64,000 nucleotides of DNA from Bradyrhizobium sp. WSM471 (GTDB taxonomy: Bacteria > Pseudomonadota > Alphaproteobacteria > Rhizobiales > Xanthobacteraceae). Made by a program: the position numbers and the translations under genes. Below are positions 7,417 to 15,662 of this stretch, in pieces. How positions within the stretch are numbered: position 1 is the first letter of the stretch; every line of letters begins with the position of its first letter. The notes beneath the pieces were generated by a model. The model ran no database searches and was not told the DNA's origin. It was given only the letters and a program-made list of their open reading frames with translations. The stretch covers positions 7,499,012 through 7,563,011 of the forward strand of contig NZ_CM001442.1 in assembly GCF_000244915.1 (NCBI RefSeq), read 5' to 3'.

Positions 7417-8613
7417 ATGTCGAAGTCCCCGGCGCCAACCGCCCACTACCGTCCCGAAACCCGCCTGGTCCATTCCGGCACTTTGCGCTCGCAATATGGC
7501 GAGACCTCGGAGTCGCTGTTCCTGACCCAGGGCTACGTCTACAACAGCGCCGAGGAGTGCGAGGCGCGGTTCAAGGGCGAGGACCCCGGCTTCATCTATT
7601 CACGCTACTCCAATCCGACCATCTCGATGTTCGAGCGGCGCATGATCGAGCTCGAAGGCGCCGAAGCGGCCCGTTCGGCGGCGACCGGCATGGCCGCGGT
7701 GACGACCGCGATCCTGGCGCCGCTCAAGGCCGGCGATCACGTCGTGGCTTCGCGCGCGCTGTTCGGCTCGTGTCTCTACGTCGTGCAGGATTTGCTGCCG
7801 CGCTACGGCATCGAGACCACGCTGGTCGACGGCCTCGATCTCGACCAATGGCAGCGCGCCATGAAGCCGAACACCAAGACGTTTTTCCTGGAGAGCCCGA
7901 CCAATCCGACGCTCGACGTGCTCGACATTCCCGGCATTGCCGAGATCGCGCACAGCGGCGGCGCGCGGCTCGTCGTCGACAACGTGTTCGCCACTCCGAT
8001 CTGGCAGAGCCCGCTCGCGCTCGGCGCCGACGTCGTGGTCTATTCCGCGACCAAGCACATCGACGGCCAGGGCCGCTGTCTCGGCGGCATCATCCTGTCC
8101 TCGGAAGCGTTCATCGCCGAGCACATCCACAATTTCATGCGCCAGACCGGCCCGTCGATCTCGCCGTTCAACGCCTGGGTCCTGCTCAAGGGCCTGGAGA
8201 CGCTCGCCGTGCGCGTGCGCGCGCAGACCGAGACGGCGGCGCGCATCGCGGACGTGCTGGCGAGCCATCCGAAGATCTCACGGCTGGTGTTTCCCGGCCG
8301 CGCCGATCATCCGCAAGCTGCATTGGTGAAGAAACAGATGCGCGGTGGCTCGACGCTGGTCGGCCTCGAGGTCAAGGGCGGCAAGCAGGCGGCGTTCCGC
8401 GTGCTCAACGAGCTCAAGCTTGCCAAGATCTCGAACAATCTCGGCGACGCCAAGAGCCTCGTCACGCATCCGGCAACGACGACGCATCAGCGCCTCAAGC
8501 CGGAAGACCGCGCCGCGCTCGGCATCAGCGAAGGCTTTATCCGCTTCTCGGCGGGGCTCGAGCACGCGGACGATCTGATCGAGGATCTGACCGCGGCGCT
8601 GGAGAAGGCGTGA
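7417..8613 (+). CDS. metZ: O-succinylhomoserine sulfhydrylase
   Basis: A PLP enzyme of the Cys/Met metabolism family that forms homocysteine from O-succinylhomoserine and sulfide. The 398 residues cover the whole fold; the SRYSNPT motif lies near residue 63, ESPTNP near 158 and the PLP lysine is Lys213 in SATKHIDGQGR. The ATG at 7417 follows a near-perfect AGGAGGT. The SAM-II riboswitch and terminator upstream support a methionine-pathway role and favour metZ over cystathionine gamma-synthase or methionine gamma-lyase. It is followed by a dispersed repeat. Confidence 0.94.
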   Translation: MSKSPAPTAHYRPETRLVHSGTLRSQYGETSESLFLTQGYVYNSAEECEARFKGEDPGFIYSRYSNPTISMFERRMIELEGAEAARSAATGMAAVTTAILAPLKAGDHVVASRALFGSCLYVVQDLLPRYGIETTLVDGLDLDQWQRAMKPNTKTFFLESPTNPTLDVLDIPGIAEIAHSGGARLVVDNVFATPIWQSPLALGADVVVYSATKHIDGQGRCLGGIILSSEAFIAEHIHNFMRQTGPSISPFNAWVLLKGLETLAVRVRAQTETAARIADVLASHPKISRLVFPGRADHPQAALVKKQMRGGSTLVGLEVKGGKQAAFRVLNELKLAKISNNLGDAKSLVTHPATTTHQRLKPEDRAALGISEGFIRFSAGLEHADDLIEDLTAALEKA

Positions 8614-8619
8614 ATTATT

Positions 8620-8758
8620 GTCGTCCCGGCGAAGGCCGGGACCCATAACCACAGGAAGCAGTTTGGCGAAGACCCAGAGTTAAGGGGGGGGAGCGGTACG
8701 AACACCGCGCACCATTGATGGATCACGCGGTATGGGTCCCGGCCTTCGCCGGGACGAC
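8620..8758. repeat. Dispersed palindromic repeat, GTCGTCC(C/T)GGCGAA type
   Basis: Outer arms of 25 bases beginning GTCGTCCCGGCGAAGGCC are exact reverse complements (8620-8644 and 8734-8758). The middle contains ATAACCACAGGAAGCAGTTT-like spacer sequence shared with other copies at 14499, 17872, 29194 and 43412. It separates the convergent metZ and SGNH genes and could end transcription from both sides. Confidence 0.82.
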
Positions 8759-8761
8759 AAG

Positions 8762-9754
8762 TCACATCGGCCGGTAGGTCCGCACGTCCGCGGGCACGTT
8801 GACGCCGAGCTTGATCTGGCCGACGGAGCGGATGATGTCGTCGCCGAGGAGCTGGGCGAAGCAGGCGTAGCCCCAATCGTTCATGTGCAGGCCGTCGGCG
8901 ATCACGAAACTCTCGACCGGAAGCGATTGCTTTTCGTGCCAGTCGCGCATCACCTCGAAGCGCGGAAAGATGCCGACGTGACGGAGCTCGGCGACCTTGC
9001 CGAGCAGCTTCACCATCTTGCCGGCGCTGTCCGCGCGCTGGTTGACGGCGGGCGAATATTGCGGATCGACCAGCACGACGTCGGCATCGCCGGCGGCCTG
9101 GATGCGGCTGATGCCGTCCTCGACCAGTTTGGCGGTATCGCCGGGATCGAGATTGCGCAGCACCGCATTGGTGCCGACCTGCCAGATCACCAGATCCGGA
9201 TGCACGTCGATCACCTCTTTCTGGAGACGCTTCATCATCTCGGGCGCGTCCTCGCCGCCGACGCCGGCATTGACGACGGTGATGTCGGCGGTCGGATAGT
9301 GCCGGCGCAGCTGCGCGGCAAGGCGATTGGGATAGTTGAACTCCGGCGAGCTCGCGCCGAATCCCGCGGTCGAGGACGAGCCGAACGCGACGATGACGAC
9401 GGGCTGGCCGGCGACGAGCTTGCCCGCGACGTGCGGCAGCGAGCCCATCGCCTTCGCGCCGCCCTTCGGCGACAGGCAGGGCACGCGGCTGAAGACGTCG
9501 CCGGCGGATTTCGCGACCTGCTTCACCTTGTCGATGGCGCGCGCCGTGATGCCGCGCTGGTCGGGGGACGTCGCTGCGACTGTGGTCTGGGACGGTGAAG
9601 CGGGAGCCGGATCAGCCGACTGCTCCGGGGCCGGCGTTGCCTGTGCGGCCTGCGTCTGCGCGTGCGACTGCGAGGCCGGACTCAGCACCAGCAGCAGCGC
9701 TGCTGCGGGCACAGCCAGCCATGCCGTCAGGCAAAAAGGGCGGAGAGAACTCAT
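8762..9754 (-). CDS. Exported SGNH/GDSL-fold hydrolase
   Basis: A 330-residue periplasmic or secreted esterase/acyltransferase-type protein. Residues 1-32 are a signal peptide ending SHA, then a Pro/Ala-rich linker to about 60. The SGNH blocks are present: FGSSSTAG (124-131, nucleophile likely Ser127), NAGVGGED for the oxyanion glycine, WQVGTN (Asn196) and the DGLHMN block V near residue 287 giving the Asp/His pair. It is the last gene of an opgC-SGNH-SGNH operon, 12 bases after its paralogue, so it may remove or transfer acyl groups on periplasmic glucans. The substrate is inferred from context only. Confidence 0.88.
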   Translation of the reverse strand: MSSLRPFCLTAWLAVPAAALLLVLSPASQSHAQTQAAQATPAPEQSADPAPASPSQTTVAATSPDQRGITARAIDKVKQVAKSAGDVFSRVPCLSPKGGAKAMGSLPHVAGKLVAGQPVVIVAFGSSSTAGFGASSPEFNYPNRLAAQLRRHYPTADITVVNAGVGGEDAPEMMKRLQKEVIDVHPDLVIWQVGTNAVLRNLDPGDTAKLVEDGISRIQAAGDADVVLVDPQYSPAVNQRADSAGKMVKLLGKVAELRHVGIFPRFEVMRDWHEKQSLPVESFVIADGLHMNDWGYACFAQLLGDDIIRSVGQIKLGVNVPADVRTYRPM

Positions 9755-9766
9755 TAACGCTAGACC

Positions 9767-10546
9767 TCAATTTTGCTGCTGGGCCGGCTCCAGATGCGCA
9801 GCGTCGATCACGAACTGTGCCAACGCCCGGCCGAGGCAATCATGGACCTGTTTCGCCAGCTCAGGCCCGCGCGACGGGCTGAACAGGTCGAACTGCCCCT
9901 GATCATTCCACTGCCGCATGATCGCGAACCGATCGAACAGCGGAATATCGTGCTCCTGCGCCACCACCCGCATATTGTCGAGGTATGGCGGCACCGAGAT
10001 CATGGTTTCGGTACGCGGACTGTACTGCAAGTTCATCAAGACGACGTCAGCCCCTGCCTTTTGCAACGCAACAACCCCTTCGGTCACCGCGCCACGAAAA
10101 TCATCGGGATCGATGGCTCGGATAGCATCGACGGTCCCGGTCTGCCAGATGACCAAAGTAGGCGTTTTTGCTTCCATCAGCTTAACGAAGCTGGCGGCCG
10201 CCTCCTCGGCCGTCTTCTTGCTCTGTATTTCTACGGAGACGTGCACCGTCTCGGACGGCGGCAGCTTGTCCTTCAGGATGGTCTGCATCCGCGCCGGATA
10301 AGAGGCGTCCTCGGAAGCCGGGATCGTGGTCGAGCGACTGCCGATGACCAGGATTTCGAGCGGCTTGCCGGCCTTGATGGCATCGGCGACCTTGGGAAGC
10401 TGGCTTTCGCTGGTGAGCAGATAGGAGGGCACTTCACAGGCTGCGGGCACGGCTGAAGCAGCCGGCGCAGCATCATCCGCGCGCGCCGGAGGCGCGGCGA
10501 GACCACCGCACAGCAGGATCAGGCTCAGGAAAACCTTCGCCTTCAT
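9767..10546 (-). CDS. Exported SGNH-fold protein with degenerate active site
   Basis: A 259-residue paralogue of the next gene. A signal peptide (1-23, ending ARA) is followed by the same fold: IGSRSTTIP aligns with FGSSSTAG, WQTGTVDAI with WQVGTNAVL, and LQYSPRT with PQYSPAV. The nucleophile serine position is Arg71, the block III asparagine is Val, the block II glycines are gone and no DxxH is seen near the end (FSPSRGPEL instead). By comparison it should be inactive as a hydrolase and may be a binding or scaffold partner. The ATG overlaps the opgC stop as ATGA, so the two are translationally coupled. Confidence 0.85.
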   Translation of the reverse strand: MKAKVFLSLILLCGGLAAPPARADDAAPAASAVPAACEVPSYLLTSESQLPKVADAIKAGKPLEILVIGSRSTTIPASEDASYPARMQTILKDKLPPSETVHVSVEIQSKKTAEEAAASFVKLMEAKTPTLVIWQTGTVDAIRAIDPDDFRGAVTEGVVALQKAGADVVLMNLQYSPRTETMISVPPYLDNMRVVAQEHDIPLFDRFAIMRQWNDQGQFDLFSPSRGPELAKQVHDCLGRALAQFVIDAAHLEPAQQQN

Positions 10547-11811
10547 CAGCCCCCTCCCGCCATATCGGCGCTGCCGACGGCGCTTTTGGTTTTCGAACCG
10601 CTCTTGTCAGCCACCCGCTTGTACCACGAAATCAGCCAGGCCATGGCCCACATGATCAGGATTCCGGAGAGGCTAATTAGCGCATGCATGACCGGGCCGC
10701 CCGAGACTTCGGCCAGGATGAAATGTCCGGCAAAGGCGAGGAAGACGCCGAGACAGAATATCTCCAGGGAATGCGATCCGCACAGGATCAGCGGCCGCAG
10801 CCAGGGCGATTTCAGGCCGGGCCAGTCCCGCGGCAGGACGCGCACGGTGAGCGCGGCCAGCGCCAGGAAATGCGTGAAGCGCAGCACGTCCAGGTCGGCC
10901 TTGTCGATCGGATACATCCACTGCTCGAGCCGCTTCGGCATGAAGTGGGAGAGCTGCGGCACATACCAGGTCAGCGTCACGTAGAATGCCGCGACCAGAT
11001 AGGCGATCGCGATCCACATCGTCACCCGCGAAGCCAGGATGCGCGACATCCGTCGCGCACCTCCGAGCGCGCACCATGCCCCGAACACGAACAGCAATTG
11101 CCAGGCGAAGGGATTGAAGGCCCAGAAGCCGTTCGGATAGGCCGACAGGTAGAGATCGTATTCCCAGGTCACCGCGTAGAGCGCGACCGAGAGGCCGAGC
11201 GTCACGTCGGGGCGCCATTTCATCAGCCACAGGATCAAGGGCAGCGCCAGCATCAGCACGATGTAGAGCGGCAGCACGTCCATGTTGACGGGACGGAAGC
11301 GCAGCAGCAGCGCCTGCACGATCGTGACGTCGGGCTGCTTGAGGAAATCCATGATGCCCATCTCTTCGGTGTAGAGCGGGTTCTCGAACCTGGTCGCGAC
11401 GTAGGAGATTTCGGCAAGGAAGATCGTGAACAGGAAGACGTGGGCGACGTAGATCTGCCAGACGCGCCGCAGGATGCGCGCGGTGGCGACGACGATGCCG
11501 GACTCCAGCATCGCCCGACCGTAGACGAAGGCGGCGGTATAGCCGGAGATGAAGATGAAGATCTCGGTGGCGTCGCTGAAGCCGTAATTGCGGATCGTGA
11601 ACCAGGTCAGAAGGCTCGGCGGCAAATGGTCGATGAAGATCAGCCACAGCGCCAGGCCGCGGAACAGGTCCAGCCGGAGCTCGCGCTCGCCGATGGCGGG
11701 CAGCGAAATCGCCGGCGCGGCCGCGCGCCGCTTCGCCCCCGCGGACTTGACCTCCACAGGTTTAGCGGTTCCGGCGATCGTCGATCCCGTCACTTGGTCG
11801 GCAATGGTCAT
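10546..11811 (-). CDS. opgC: OpgC-type membrane acyltransferase
   Basis: A 421-residue multi-pass protein (about ten hydrophobic segments) of the OpgC family, which transfers succinyl or similar groups to osmoregulated periplasmic glucans. The hallmark segment after a 45-residue cytoplasmic tail reads LDLFRGLALWLIFIDHL (48-64, Asp61-His62), followed by TEIFIFISGYTAAFVYGR. It is first in an operon with two SGNH-fold proteins, a plausible pairing of membrane acyl donor and periplasmic acyl handling as in other acyltransferase/SGNH systems. The actual sugar and acyl group are not shown by the sequence. It is divergent from apaG. Confidence 0.85.
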   Translation of the reverse strand: MTIADQVTGSTIAGTAKPVEVKSAGAKRRAAAPAISLPAIGERELRLDLFRGLALWLIFIDHLPPSLLTWFTIRNYGFSDATEIFIFISGYTAAFVYGRAMLESGIVVATARILRRVWQIYVAHVFLFTIFLAEISYVATRFENPLYTEEMGIMDFLKQPDVTIVQALLLRFRPVNMDVLPLYIVLMLALPLILWLMKWRPDVTLGLSVALYAVTWEYDLYLSAYPNGFWAFNPFAWQLLFVFGAWCALGGARRMSRILASRVTMWIAIAYLVAAFYVTLTWYVPQLSHFMPKRLEQWMYPIDKADLDVLRFTHFLALAALTVRVLPRDWPGLKSPWLRPLILCGSHSLEIFCLGVFLAFAGHFILAEVSGGPVMHALISLSGILIMWAMAWLISWYKRVADKSGSKTKSAVGSADMAGGG

Positions 11812-12016
11812 CGGGGGCCTAAAAACCCTTCCGCAAATCGCGACGTGGCAAGGAGTGTACCGGTCCGGCCGTCATCTCGCAAAGCGACCGGATCACATGC
11901 AAGTACACTTTGACGTACCCTTGGACGTGTACTTCCCTGCGAATTCGGGCGGGACGATGTCGCCAGGACCGCCTCCAGCGTTTGGTTCCAGAGCGGTTTT
12001 CGGTATGATGGCAATC

Positions 12017-12409
12017 ATGTACCGCGCCGTGACCCGCCAGATCGAAGTGACCGTCGAGCCGAACTTTGTTCCGGAGCAGTCGTCGGCCGACCGCTCCCGT
12101 TATTTCTGGGCCTACACCGTCGTCATCACCAATTCCGGCGACGAGACCGTGCAGCTCAAGACGCGGCACTGGATCATCACCGATGCCACCGGCCGGCAGC
12201 AGGAGGTGAAGGGCGAGGGCGTCGTCGGCGAGCAGCCGACGCTCGCCCCCGGCGAACGCTTCGAATACACCTCCGGCGTGCCGCTCACGACCGCCTCGGG
12301 CTTCATGACCGGCCGCTACCAGATGGTCAGCGCAACCGGCGAACGCTTCGAGATCGACGTGCCGACGTTCTCGCTGGACAGCCCGGACAACAAGCGGGTG
12401 TTGAATTGA
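12017..12409 (+). CDS. apaG: ApaG protein
   Basis: A 130-residue ApaG (DUF525) protein with a fibronectin-III-like beta sandwich. The start MYRAVTRQIEVTVEP, the central YFWAYTVVITNSG and the GEGVVGEQPTLAPGE loop are diagnostic, and FMTGRYQM near the end is conserved. ApaG is linked to cobalt/magnesium resistance in enterobacteria, though its biochemical role is unsettled. The ATG at 12017 begins the homology; in-frame ATGs at 12005 and 12008 would add three or four residues and no clear ribosome site distinguishes them. Confidence 0.93.
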   Translation: MYRAVTRQIEVTVEPNFVPEQSSADRSRYFWAYTVVITNSGDETVQLKTRHWIITDATGRQQEVKGEGVVGEQPTLAPGERFEYTSGVPLTTASGFMTGRYQMVSATGERFEIDVPTFSLDSPDNKRVLN

Positions 12410-12462
12410 GGGTGGCGGCGACGCGACCTTTTGGGGCAGGGCTTCCCCGATAGCGTCCCGAC

Positions 12463-12606
12463 TCTCGTGTCCCGGACAAGCTGCAACGCGCAAGCGTTGC
12501 TGCGCGGAGCCGGGACCCAGGGGCGACACGGCCCAATGCGGATAGATGGGCCCCGGCTCTGCAGCGCACCGTCGAAGGGACGCTGCGCCGCGTCCGGGGC
12601 ACGAGA
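12463..12606. repeat. Dispersed palindromic repeat, GTGTCCCGGAC...CCGGGACCC type
   Basis: Left arm TCTCGTGTCCCGGAC and right arm GTCCGGGGCACGAGA enclose internal hairpins (GCAACGCGCAAGCGTTGC) and the block AGCCGGGACCCA. Related copies sit at 31844-31958 and 49411-49555. Confidence 0.72.
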
Positions 12607-13301
12607 GCGGATCGTCTTCGCGTTCATCTTCGACTTGCAGACACGCCTTTTCGTTCTCGCGGCCGATTTCGCCCGAGCCTTGCTTCGTCGCACCACCCTC
12701 AAATCCAAGAGGGCGCAGGGAAGGCCGGGTGCCGGCTGGCACCCACGGTCTGCTGCGCGAAAGGTGTAGCGCAAGAAGACCGCACAGCAGCATACAGGTG
12801 TAGCCAATCACTCGGCCTTCCCTGCGCAGTGGTTGGACGGCTTATGCCGTGCTCTCCCGGGAGCCGAGTTCCTTTTGGCCTCCCTCGCCCTCGCGAAATT
12901 CACCGGCATCGCGCCGGTTGGCGCAAGTGCCGCATTCGCCGGGGCTTGACCGTAGCAACGACGGCCAGGACCACACGGTTTTGCCGTACGCACGGCCCGC
13001 CATTTCGCCGCAGTTTTCCCAGCCCTGTCGACGGAGCCGGAAACTTACAGACGAGACTAAGCCTGACAGCGCCGCTCGTCGGAACGAAGCCTTGGGCTCA
13101 CGGAGAGCAATCCGCCCTGCCCACGCCTTTCGCACCCGAACGCTGCCGCGTCCACCGCAAGCCCGGCTCGCGAACATGACGACCACAAGATCGCCCCTCA
13201 AGGATGAGCCGGGATGAGCGACATATACGCGATTTCCGAATTTCGGTAAAGTGGAATATTTTTGTGCGTATGGATTGACAGAGGGGCGACACAGAGGAGG
13301 T
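12607..13301. other. Non-coding stretch of about 700 bp with an internal inverted repeat
   Basis: No gene is supported here. Open frames exist on both strands (for example 12842-13384 minus) but have low-complexity Arg/Ser-rich translations and no ribosome site. A perfect 15-base inverted repeat, GCGCAGGGAAGGCCG at 12713-12727 and its complement at 12813-12827, brackets an 85-base segment that itself can fold. From memory, Bradyrhizobium genomes carry similar blocks annotated as arginine-rich hypothetical proteins, which would make this a dispersed element; that was not checked. Confidence 0.5.
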
Positions 13302-13396
13302 CCCGTAGCCCGGATGGAGCGCAAGCGTAGTCCGGGAAGGTGCCGAATGCCGGGCGAGCGGCCCCGGATTGCGCTGCGCTCCATCCGGGCTACGGG
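13302..13396. repeat. Dispersed palindromic repeat, AGCCCGGATGGAGCG type (second copy)
   Basis: Left part CCCGTAGCCCGGATGGAGCG and right part CGCTCCATCCGGGCTACGGG are reverse complements. It lies directly behind the 3' end of hslO and may form its terminator hairpin. Confidence 0.8.
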
Positions 13397-13404
13397 CTAA
13401 CGTC

Positions 13405-14424
13405 TCACGCGTCCTCGACGCCCGCCTCATCCGGTGTGAACTCGTACACCGAGCTGCAGAACTCGCAGGTCACGACGACCTTGTCGTCCTTGACCATGGC
13501 GGCCCGGTCGTCGGACGAAAAGCTCTTCAGCATCGATGCCACCGCGTCGCGCGAGCAGGAGCATTGCGCCTTCAAGGGCAGCGGATTGAACACGCGCACG
13601 CCGCGCTCGTGGAACAGGCGGTAGAGCAGCCGCTCGCCGGACAGCTCCGGATCGATCAGCTCGACGTCTTCGACGGTCTCGATCAGCGAGCGCGCCTCGA
13701 CCCAGGCATCGTCTTCAGCGACGGCATGCACTTCGACGCCCTCGGGCGCATCGCCGGGATGCAGATCGGCCTGCCGCGCGCGCTCGGGCGCCTTCGGCAG
13801 GAACTGCATCAGCATGCCGCCGGCACGCCAGCGATGCTTGCCGCCGTCATTCGAACGCCATTCCTCGCCGACGGCGAGGCGCACGCGGGTCGGGATCTGC
13901 TCGGAGCGCAGGAAATATTCGTGAGCGGCGTCTTCGAGGCTGCCGCCGTCGAGCGCGACCAGGCCCTGGTAGCGGCTCATGTCGGGGCCCTGGTCGATGG
14001 TCATGGCGAGATGACCGTGGCCCAGCAGCGCGCCGGAAGTCTTGCCGGAATCCTGGACTTCGCCGAGGCGCGCGGCGTCGTAGCGCGCATAGGCGCGCAG
14101 GCGATCCGGCGCCTGGTAGTCCACGACCAGGAACGACACCGGACCGTCGGTCTGCGCCTGGAGGATGAAGCGGCCCTCGAATTTCAGCGAGGAGCCGAGC
14201 AGCGTAGTCAGCACGATGGCCTCGCCGAGCAGCTTGCCGACCGGCGCGGGATAATCGTGCTTGGTCAGGATCTCGTCGAGCGCCGAACCAAGCCGCACCA
14301 GCCGACCGCGCACGTCGAGCGCGTCGACCTCGTAGGGCAGCACGGCGTCATCGATCGGAACCGCGGATGGCGCGCGAACCGGGCCTTCGGGCCCGGTTTT
14401 CATGTCAGGGGATTGGGAAACCAT
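13405..14424 (-). CDS. hslO: Redox-regulated chaperone Hsp33
   Basis: A 339-residue cytoplasmic holdase activated by oxidation. Four zinc-binding cysteines near the C-terminus are present as CSC (288, 290) and CEFC (320, 323), which release zinc when oxidised. The N-terminal part holds the conserved LLGEAIVLTTLLGSSLKFEGR segment and FLVVDYQAPDRLRAYAR. It has an N-terminal extension of about 25 residues compared with E. coli Hsp33 (292), common in Rhizobiales. The ATG at 14424 has only a weak ribosome site; an ATG at codon 8 (14403) is an alternative. Confidence 0.95.
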   Translation of the reverse strand: MVSQSPDMKTGPEGPVRAPSAVPIDDAVLPYEVDALDVRGRLVRLGSALDEILTKHDYPAPVGKLLGEAIVLTTLLGSSLKFEGRFILQAQTDGPVSFLVVDYQAPDRLRAYARYDAARLGEVQDSGKTSGALLGHGHLAMTIDQGPDMSRYQGLVALDGGSLEDAAHEYFLRSEQIPTRVRLAVGEEWRSNDGGKHRWRAGGMLMQFLPKAPERARQADLHPGDAPEGVEVHAVAEDDAWVEARSLIETVEDVELIDPELSGERLLYRLFHERGVRVFNPLPLKAQCSCSRDAVASMLKSFSSDDRAAMVKDDKVVVTCEFCSSVYEFTPDEAGVEDA

Positions 14425-14498
14425 GGCGCTTATCTGGGGTCGGAAGGCGGAATTGGAAGGGGGGTTGGGGAACTGTACGAAGCAACCTCAACCTCGGT

Positions 14499-14677
14499 GT
14501 CGTCCCGGACAAGCGCTAGCCGCAGATCCGGGACCCATAACCACAGGATTACGCTACTGCGCGAGATGACAACTCCGAATCCTCGCCAAACGACTTCCTG
14601 TGGTTATGGGTCCCGGATCGGCGCTCCGTTCTGGACAACGCTACGCGTTGCCAGAAGCTGCGCTTGTCCGGGACGAC
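14499..14677. repeat. Dispersed palindromic repeat, GTCGTCCCGGACAAGCG variant
   Basis: Arms GTCGTCCCGGACAAGCG (14499-14515) and CGCTTGTCCGGGACGAC (14661-14677) are exact complements. The interior carries a second pair, GGGACCCATAACCACAGGA and its complement TCCTGTGGTTATGGGTCCC, so the RNA could form a long two-part hairpin between argF and hslO. Confidence 0.8.
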
Positions 14678-14714
14678 GATCATATGTGAGGTGGCCGCCG
14701 GGATTCCAGCGAGA

Positions 14715-15662
14715 TCACTTCACCTCGTCGAAGCACCAGGCCAGAATGCCCTTCTGCGCGTGCAGGCGGTTTTCGGCCTCGTCGAACACGACGGATTGCG
14801 GACCGTCGATCACCTCGTCGGTGACCTCCTCGCCGCGATGGGCGGGCAGGCAGTGCATGAACAGCGCATCGGGCTTGGCCAGCGACATCAGCTGGGCATT
14901 GACCTGATAGGGCTTGAGCACGTTATGGCGGTGCTCGCCTTCCTTGTCGCCCATCGACACCCAGGTGTCGGTCACGACACAATCGGCGCCGCGCACGGCG
15001 GCTTCGGCATCCGTGCCGAGCATGATCGGCGCGCCGGTCGCCTTGATGAAGTCGCGCATCGCTTTTTTCGGCGCGAGCTCCGGAGGCGTCGCGACATTGA
15101 GCTGGAACTTGAAGCGCTCGGCGGCGTGCGCCCAGGAGGCGAGCACGTTATTGTCGTCGCCGGTCCAGGCCACGGTCTTGCCCTCGATCGGGCCGCGATG
15201 TTCCTCGTAGGTCATGAGGTCCGCCATCACCTGGCAGGGATGCGAGCGCCGCGTCAGGCCGTTGATGACGGGGACGGTAGCGTTCGCAGCGAGCTCCAGC
15301 AGCGCATCGTGATTGAGGATGCGGATCATGATGGCATCGACGTAGCGCGACAGCACGCGCGCGGTGTCGGCGATGGTCTCGCCGCGACCGAGCTGCATCT
15401 CGGCGCCGGTGAGCATGATGGGCTCGCCGCCGAGCTGGCGCATGGCGACATCGAAAGACACCCGCGTCCGCGTCGAGGGGCGCTCGAAGATCATCGCCAG
15501 GGTCTTGCCTTCGAGCGGCCTGACCGGCTGATGCGCCTTCTGCTTCGCCTTCATCGCGGAGGACGCGGCCAGCATGCGCTTGAGCTCCGACAGCGGCAGC
15601 TCGTTGATATCGAGAAAGTGCTTCGGTGTTTTCTTGGGTGCTTTATCGGGCGACTTGCTCAT
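14715..15662 (-). CDS. argF: Ornithine carbamoyltransferase
   Basis: Makes citrulline from ornithine and carbamoyl phosphate in arginine synthesis. The 315 residues hold the carbamoyl phosphate motif STRTR (63-67), HPCQ (141-144), the ornithine-binding DTWVSMG near 222-228 and the catalytic HCLPAHRG (Cys271). The length suits the family, with a short Lys/Pro-rich N-terminal tail. Its ATG overlaps the argD stop (ATGA), so argD-argF is one translationally coupled operon. Confidence 0.96.
   Translation of the reverse strand: MSKSPDKAPKKTPKHFLDINELPLSELKRMLAASSAMKAKQKAHQPVRPLEGKTLAMIFERPSTRTRVSFDVAMRQLGGEPIMLTGAEMQLGRGETIADTARVLSRYVDAIMIRILNHDALLELAANATVPVINGLTRRSHPCQVMADLMTYEEHRGPIEGKTVAWTGDDNNVLASWAHAAERFKFQLNVATPPELAPKKAMRDFIKATGAPIMLGTDAEAAVRGADCVVTDTWVSMGDKEGEHRHNVLKPYQVNAQLMSLAKPDALFMHCLPAHRGEEVTDEVIDGPQSVVFDEAENRLHAQKGILAWCFDEVK

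Noticed and set aside
11588..12016. N-terminal extension of apaG to 273 codons
   Set aside because: The extra part overlaps opgC on the other strand and has no homology to ApaG, whose conserved start is at 12017.
12842..13384. 180-codon minus-strand frame behind apaG
   Set aside because: Runs into a palindromic repeat at its start, has Arg/Ser-rich translation and no ribosome site; treated as part of a non-coding element.
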